From JAQBDA01 sp041301185 (lineage in GTDB: Bacteria; Chloroflexota; Anaerolineae; Anaerolineales; UBA4823), in contig JBFYSV010000153.1 of assembly GCA_041301185.1 (NCBI GenBank), positions 1 through 26,168 of the forward strand: a stretch of DNA of 26,168 nucleotides. Direction: 5' to 3'. The number at the start of each line of letters is the position of its first letter. Position 1 is the first letter of the stretch. The position numbers were made by a program, and so were the translations under genes. This document shows positions 22,870 through 26,168 of this stretch, piece after piece. The notes beneath the pieces are model-generated. The model made no database searches. It was not told the DNA's origin and was given only the letters and a program-made list of their open reading frames with translations.

Positions 22870-24084
22870 TTAACCCTTGACACCGCTGCTGGTTGCGCTT
22901 TCCACGAAGAAACGCTGCGCCAGGATATAGATGATCATTGGTGGCAGAATGGCAATCGCAGCGCCTGCCATGACCAGGTTGGCATTGTCGCTGGCGCGGC
23001 CGCGCAAGATGCTCAGAGAAAGCGTCAACACATGGTTGGCGCGATTCCCGGTATTGATAATTACCAGGGGCCAAAAGAAGCTGTTCCAGGCGTATAGAAA
23101 TGTGAAAGTAGCCAGGGCAGCCAATGCGGGGACGCTGGCAGGCAGCAGGATACGCACCAGGATCTGCAACCGCGATGCGCCATCGATTAGTGCCGATTCT
23201 TCGATCTCCTTGGGATACGATACGAAAAACTGGCGCATCAAGAAAGTACCGTAAGCTGTAAATATCCAGGGCATGATCAGGGCAGCCAGCTTATCCACCC
23301 ATCCGATCATTACCATCAGCTGGTAAAGCGGTGTGATCAGCACTACGAAGGGTATCATGATCGTGCCCAAGTAAATCACAAATATCTGATCGCGGCCCGG
23401 AAATCGCAGGCGTGCCAGAGCATAACCGCCGAGCACAGACGTGACCAGTTGACCGATCACCACCAGGATGGTGACCAGGGCGGTGTTGGTCAGGCTGCGA
23501 TCCAGGCCTTGGAGCTGGGTTACTTCACTGTAGTTTTCCGGCCGACTGGCGGGTTCTTCGACCGGCTGGCTGAGGCGGACGTTTTGCAGCACCGATACAG
23601 AAGGATCCTGGGGATCGACAAATTTCCCAAGGGCTGTCTGGCCTACCTTCACCATGGCAATGACCTGTCCATCGACTTCCACATCGAAGAGCTTCTCTTC
23701 TGTTCCATTGACCATGGCGGTTGCCTGGTTGGTCACCCCACCGGTCGGCTTGACCTGGGTCAAAGGCCGCTCGTAAGTCGCCTCAAGGTTAAACGGCTCG
23801 GCGTACACCCCGATCTTGACACCGCTCTCTGCCAGGGCAAACTGGCGCTCTTCACCATTGTATTCCACATAGTAAAGCGGCAACGGCTCTTCAAAACCTT
23901 CTATCAGCGTGGTGATCCCCTGCATGGGTATTAAACGGGGCGGGTATCGGAAAGTATCCTTCTGGTATTTGAAGGAAGTCGAGAACATGTAAATAAAGGG
24001 GAAGAGCATAAGGAAAGCGAACCCGATCAGAACGATGTACACCAAGGTGTTGGCAATGATTCTACCCAAACGATAGGATTGCAT
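22870..24084 (-). CDS. Carbohydrate ABC transporter permease, MalG type, with large extracytoplasmic insertion
   Basis: This is the second inner-membrane subunit of a CUT1-type sugar importer. Six helices are expected; the coupling helix has the EAA motif (EESALIDGASRLQILVRILLP, about residues 295-315). The protein has 404 residues, against about 280 for MalG relatives. The excess is a soluble block of about 130 residues (roughly 55-185) placed between the first helix, after FRYPPRLIP, and PENYSEV, where the normal sequence resumes. The block reads as mainly beta strands and would face the binding protein outside. The ATG at 24084 has GGAGGAG upstream; it starts 18 bases after the first permease gene stops. 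No ATPase gene is present in the window. Confidence 0.93.
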   Translation of the reverse strand: MQSYRLGRIIANTLVYIVLIGFAFLMLFPFIYMFSTSFKYQKDTFRYPPRLIPMQGITTLIEGFEEPLPLYYVEYNGEERQFALAESGVKIGVYAEPFNLEATYERPLTQVKPTGGVTNQATAMVNGTEEKLFDVEVDGQVIAMVKVGQTALGKFVDPQDPSVSVLQNVRLSQPVEEPASRPENYSEVTQLQGLDRSLTNTALVTILVVIGQLVTSVLGGYALARLRFPGRDQIFVIYLGTIMIPFVVLITPLYQLMVMIGWVDKLAALIMPWIFTAYGTFLMRQFFVSYPKEIEESALIDGASRLQILVRILLPASVPALAALATFTFLYAWNSFFWPLVIINTGNRANHVLTLSLSILRGRASDNANLVMAGAAIAILPPMIIYILAQRFFVESATSSGVKG

Positions 24085-24102
24085 GGCTCTCCTCCGTAAC
24101 AA

Positions 24103-25797
24103 TCAGGCGCTATATGCACCCTTACCAGAGCGCTGGCGCAGGAATTGGAATAGGGTTACGCTGAAGATGACAATAAATAGCACCCAGGCAACTGCAGAAG
24201 CATAGCCTTGATCGAAGCGCTGAAAGCCTTTTTGATAAAGATAAAGAACCAAAGACAGGGTGGCATTATTCGGCCCACCCGGTGGTTCGGTAGGGATCAA
24301 TACATAAACTTGCTCAAAGAGCTGCAAAGCCTGGATGATCGCGGTGGTGACTACAAAGAATGTGGTCGGCGCCAGCAATGGGATGGTCACATTCCAAAAC
24401 TTCGCCCATCGCCCGGCGCCATCTACGGTTGCCGCTTCATAAAGCTCCGCCGGGATATTTTGCAGCCCTGCCAGGAAGAGGACAGTATTAAACCCAATCC
24501 ACTGCCAGGCAGACATGATCACGACTGCCAGGAGAGCGGTGCTGGTATCGGATAACCAGCGGATTTGGGGATCGACAACCGCCATCCCGAACACTGAATT
24601 AATAAATGTAATCGTGCTGGTGATACCGTAGTTGATGTACCCCACAGCAGCGTTGTAAAGCCATTGCCAGATTAAGGCTACACCCACCACAGCTGCAATA
24701 CTTGGGAGGAAATAAACAGCTCGAAAGAATTTCATCCCGGGCAGCTTGGTGTTCAACAGATTCGCCAGCAACAATGCAGGTATCACGCTCAGCGGGACAG
24801 CCAGCACGCTAAAGACAAATGTGTTGCGCAGCGCCAGCCAGAACAGCTTATCCTCTGCGCCGATAATAATATGCTGACCGAACAAGCTGAAGCGGGTCAG
24901 CTCGTCATAAACCTGGACATCCAACACTTCAGAAGCACGCTGTTTGGGGTCATCCAGTGTGGCAATATCCAGGTTGACGATCTTTGCATAGTTGGTAAGC
25001 CCGATCCAATTTTTTGAGCCAAAGGCATCCCAATCGGTGAAGCTGACATAAAACGATAATAGCAAAGGTCCAGCAAAGAAAAATAAGAAGCCGAACAGGT
25101 TGGGGGATAAGAACAGATAGCCATTGAGAATTTCCTCATGGATGTTCTTAGCGCCCATCGCCTGCGCGCTGGGTCGCCGCCAAATTGCCCAGATCATCAG
25201 CCCAAACAGCAACACGCCAGCAACCAATGCGATCGGAAGCGGCGTGTTGAAGCGGGAGAATAATGAAATAATCCCAGGCACAATTCCCACGGCAAACAGG
25301 AAGAGGACGCCAAAAATCGCCATGATGATCTTCCCAAGGCGGCGGAAAAATTGCTCGCGCTGTGGGTAGTTTTCATAGCGATCGCCAATGGTCGTGATAA
25401 GGTAACCGGCGAATACACCTGCCAGAAAGAGTATTCCCCTCCCAAAAGTGCCCGCCAGCGAGTCAATCCCGACGAAAATCCCCAACACATGCATGGATCC
25501 AAACAAACAGAACAGGAATCCCAGATAATTGACGGCAAGCGAGATGATACGACCACGGTGGTCCCGGCGAATAATGAGCGGAACGCTGATGGCGCTGAGT
25601 GCAGCGGTAATCACCAGCACGATGATATACGCCCACTGCAACCAGGTTGCTCCGGGGTTATACAGCTGCCAGAGCATAATTGCACCTGCCAGGCAGCCAA
25701 CCGCCAGGAGGGCGTGCCAGATAGCGAGTACATTCAGCCAGATACCGGGACTTTGATTAAGGCTGGAGACGGATGACGTTTGCGTTCCTGCTGTCAT
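24103..25797 (-). CDS. Carbohydrate ABC transporter permease, MalF type, with extra N-terminal membrane domain
   Basis: The C-terminal part (about 222-564) is a MalF/UgpA-type permease with the coupling motif ELYEAATVDGAGRWAKFWNV (451-470). The first 210 residues are unusual: about six additional hydrophobic helices (near 19-43, 53-77, 85-110, 118-136, 155-180, 187-206) of no family I recognise, giving 564 residues where about 300 is normal. The permease loop after its first helix also has an extra stretch (about 277-318). AGGAG is seven bases before the ATG. The gene follows the binding-protein gene after a stem-loop and is 18 bases before the MalG-type gene. Extra N-terminal helices occur in E. 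coli MalF, but there are only two of them there. Confidence 0.92.
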   Translation of the reverse strand: MTAGTQTSSVSSLNQSPGIWLNVLAIWHALLAVGCLAGAIMLWQLYNPGATWLQWAYIIVLVITAALSAISVPLIIRRDHRGRIISLAVNYLGFLFCLFGSMHVLGIFVGIDSLAGTFGRGILFLAGVFAGYLITTIGDRYENYPQREQFFRRLGKIIMAIFGVLFLFAVGIVPGIISLFSRFNTPLPIALVAGVLLFGLMIWAIWRRPSAQAMGAKNIHEEILNGYLFLSPNLFGFLFFFAGPLLLSFYVSFTDWDAFGSKNWIGLTNYAKIVNLDIATLDDPKQRASEVLDVQVYDELTRFSLFGQHIIIGAEDKLFWLALRNTFVFSVLAVPLSVIPALLLANLLNTKLPGMKFFRAVYFLPSIAAVVGVALIWQWLYNAAVGYINYGITSTITFINSVFGMAVVDPQIRWLSDTSTALLAVVIMSAWQWIGFNTVLFLAGLQNIPAELYEAATVDGAGRWAKFWNVTIPLLAPTTFFVVTTAIIQALQLFEQVYVLIPTEPPGGPNNATLSLVLYLYQKGFQRFDQGYASAVAWVLFIVIFSVTLFQFLRQRSGKGAYSA

Positions 25798-25889
25798 AAT
25801 GCACTCCTGCGGGGTAAATACACAGTCAGATCTGGCTTGCGGAATAGCGACCAGTATCTATGGAATTAATACTAACTTCTTGAAACAAG

Positions 25890-25931
25890 CACCGGGCGGG
25901 CAAGGGCAGGTGAGGCCTCATCCGCCCGGTG
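25890..25931 (-). repeat. Stem-loop between binding-protein and permease genes
   Basis: Ten-base perfect arms (CACCGGGCGG / CCGCCCGGTG) enclose a 22-base loop that itself contains the palindrome TGAGGCCTCA. It starts 30 bases after the binding-protein stop. The minus strand continues CTTGTTTC, not a real T run. This position and form fit a partial terminator or mRNA-stabilising hairpin that keeps binding protein in excess over the permeases. Confidence 0.7.
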
Positions 25932-25961
25932 TGGAACTCAGTTCACTTTCAAGGCCAATCC

Positions 25962-26168
25962 TTACGGATTGAAGGCTTTGTTGACTTCGTCGCAGATGCT
26001 GGCAGCGAAGTCATCGACAGTCCTCTCGCCGGTCAGGACCGATGCAACCGCCGGTCCCATGACCGCATCGTACTCAGGCCACGAGCCTGCCCACAGCGGA
26101 CCCTCGGCTTCCGGGTCCTGGGCAAGTCCGTTCAGGAACGCCTGGTTGTTGTCGGGTGGCGTGAAGGT
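25962..26168 (-). CDS. Extracellular sugar-binding protein of ABC importer, C-terminal end (5' partial)
   Basis: The minus strand is open from the window edge to TAA at 25962-25964 and encodes the last 68 residues of a protein. The sequence includes LWAGSWPEYDAVMGPAV, LTGERTVDDFAASICDEVNKAF and ends NP, which is the usual end of family 1 solute-binding proteins (a final helix in which each repeat supplies sugar- or interface-contact residues). Its place just ahead of two sugar permeases on the same strand supports this. The signal peptide and most of the domain are outside the window. The ligand cannot be inferred. Confidence 0.85.
   Translation of the reverse strand, partial: TFTPPDNNQAFLNGLAQDPEAEGPLWAGSWPEYDAVMGPAVASVLTGERTVDDFAASICDEVNKAFNP

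Noticed and set aside
1..26168. CRISPR array, insertion sequence, prophage or toxin-antitoxin pair
   Set aside because: No spaced direct repeats, transposase or integrase motifs, terminal repeats or phage structural genes were found anywhere in the window.

Overview
The window (about 55% GC by eye, genes tightly packed, mostly ATG starts with GGAGG-type ribosome sites) looks like a chromosomal segment of a Chloroflexota bacterium, probably near Anaerolineae. This is inferred from the gene mix (fused menaquinol:cytochrome c reductase QcrABC, SdhCDAB with two short membrane anchors, long MalF/MalG-type permeases, a ComP-like PP2C phosphatase). No 16S gene or other decisive marker is present. 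I see no integrase, transposase, CRISPR array or phage block.

Layout. 1-2479 (+): two ABC exporter half-transporters that overlap by ATGA; the first is cut by the window edge. 2485-3888 (-): aspartase, converging on the exporter. 4027-5870 (-): a membrane zinc-ribbon protein, tRNA-Arg(CCT) and an M23 peptidase with an SH3-like tail. 6224-9643 (-): sdhC-sdhD-sdhA-sdhB, a complete succinate dehydrogenase/fumarate reductase. 9983-12352 (+), divergent from sdh: qcrA-qcrB-qcrC, followed by a clear terminator. 12648-16647 (+): a flavin disulfide oxidoreductase overlapping a membrane SpoIIE-type phosphatase. 16856-18076 (+): an HtrA-like protease with a strong 14-bp terminator. 18209-22769 (-): a GT28-like glycosyltransferase-fold protein, galT, a D-2-hydroxyacid dehydrogenase and a HAD hydrolase, read in that order. 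22870-26168 (-): a sugar ABC importer (end of the binding protein, then two enlarged permeases) closed by its own terminator.

How it fits together. Aspartase releases fumarate, which connects to succinate dehydrogenase. Sdh passes electrons to the quinone pool, and the divergent Qcr complex passes them from quinol to cytochrome c. The shared 339-bp intergenic region between sdhC and qcrA is the obvious place for joint control. The right-hand third is about sugar uptake and sugar nucleotide chemistry: importer, GalT and a GT-B-fold protein. HtrA, the SpoIIE phosphatase and the disulfide reductase look like envelope-stress or redox functions, but their partners are not in the window.

The most unusual points are the QcrC subunit with two c-type haem sites, the loss in QcrB of the cysteine that anchors haem c_n in b6-type proteins, two permeases that each carry a large extra domain, an uncharacterised GT-B-like gene coupled to galT, and a lipoamide-dehydrogenase-like enzyme without the His-Glu dyad. 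I found no single system that I can claim is wholly new.
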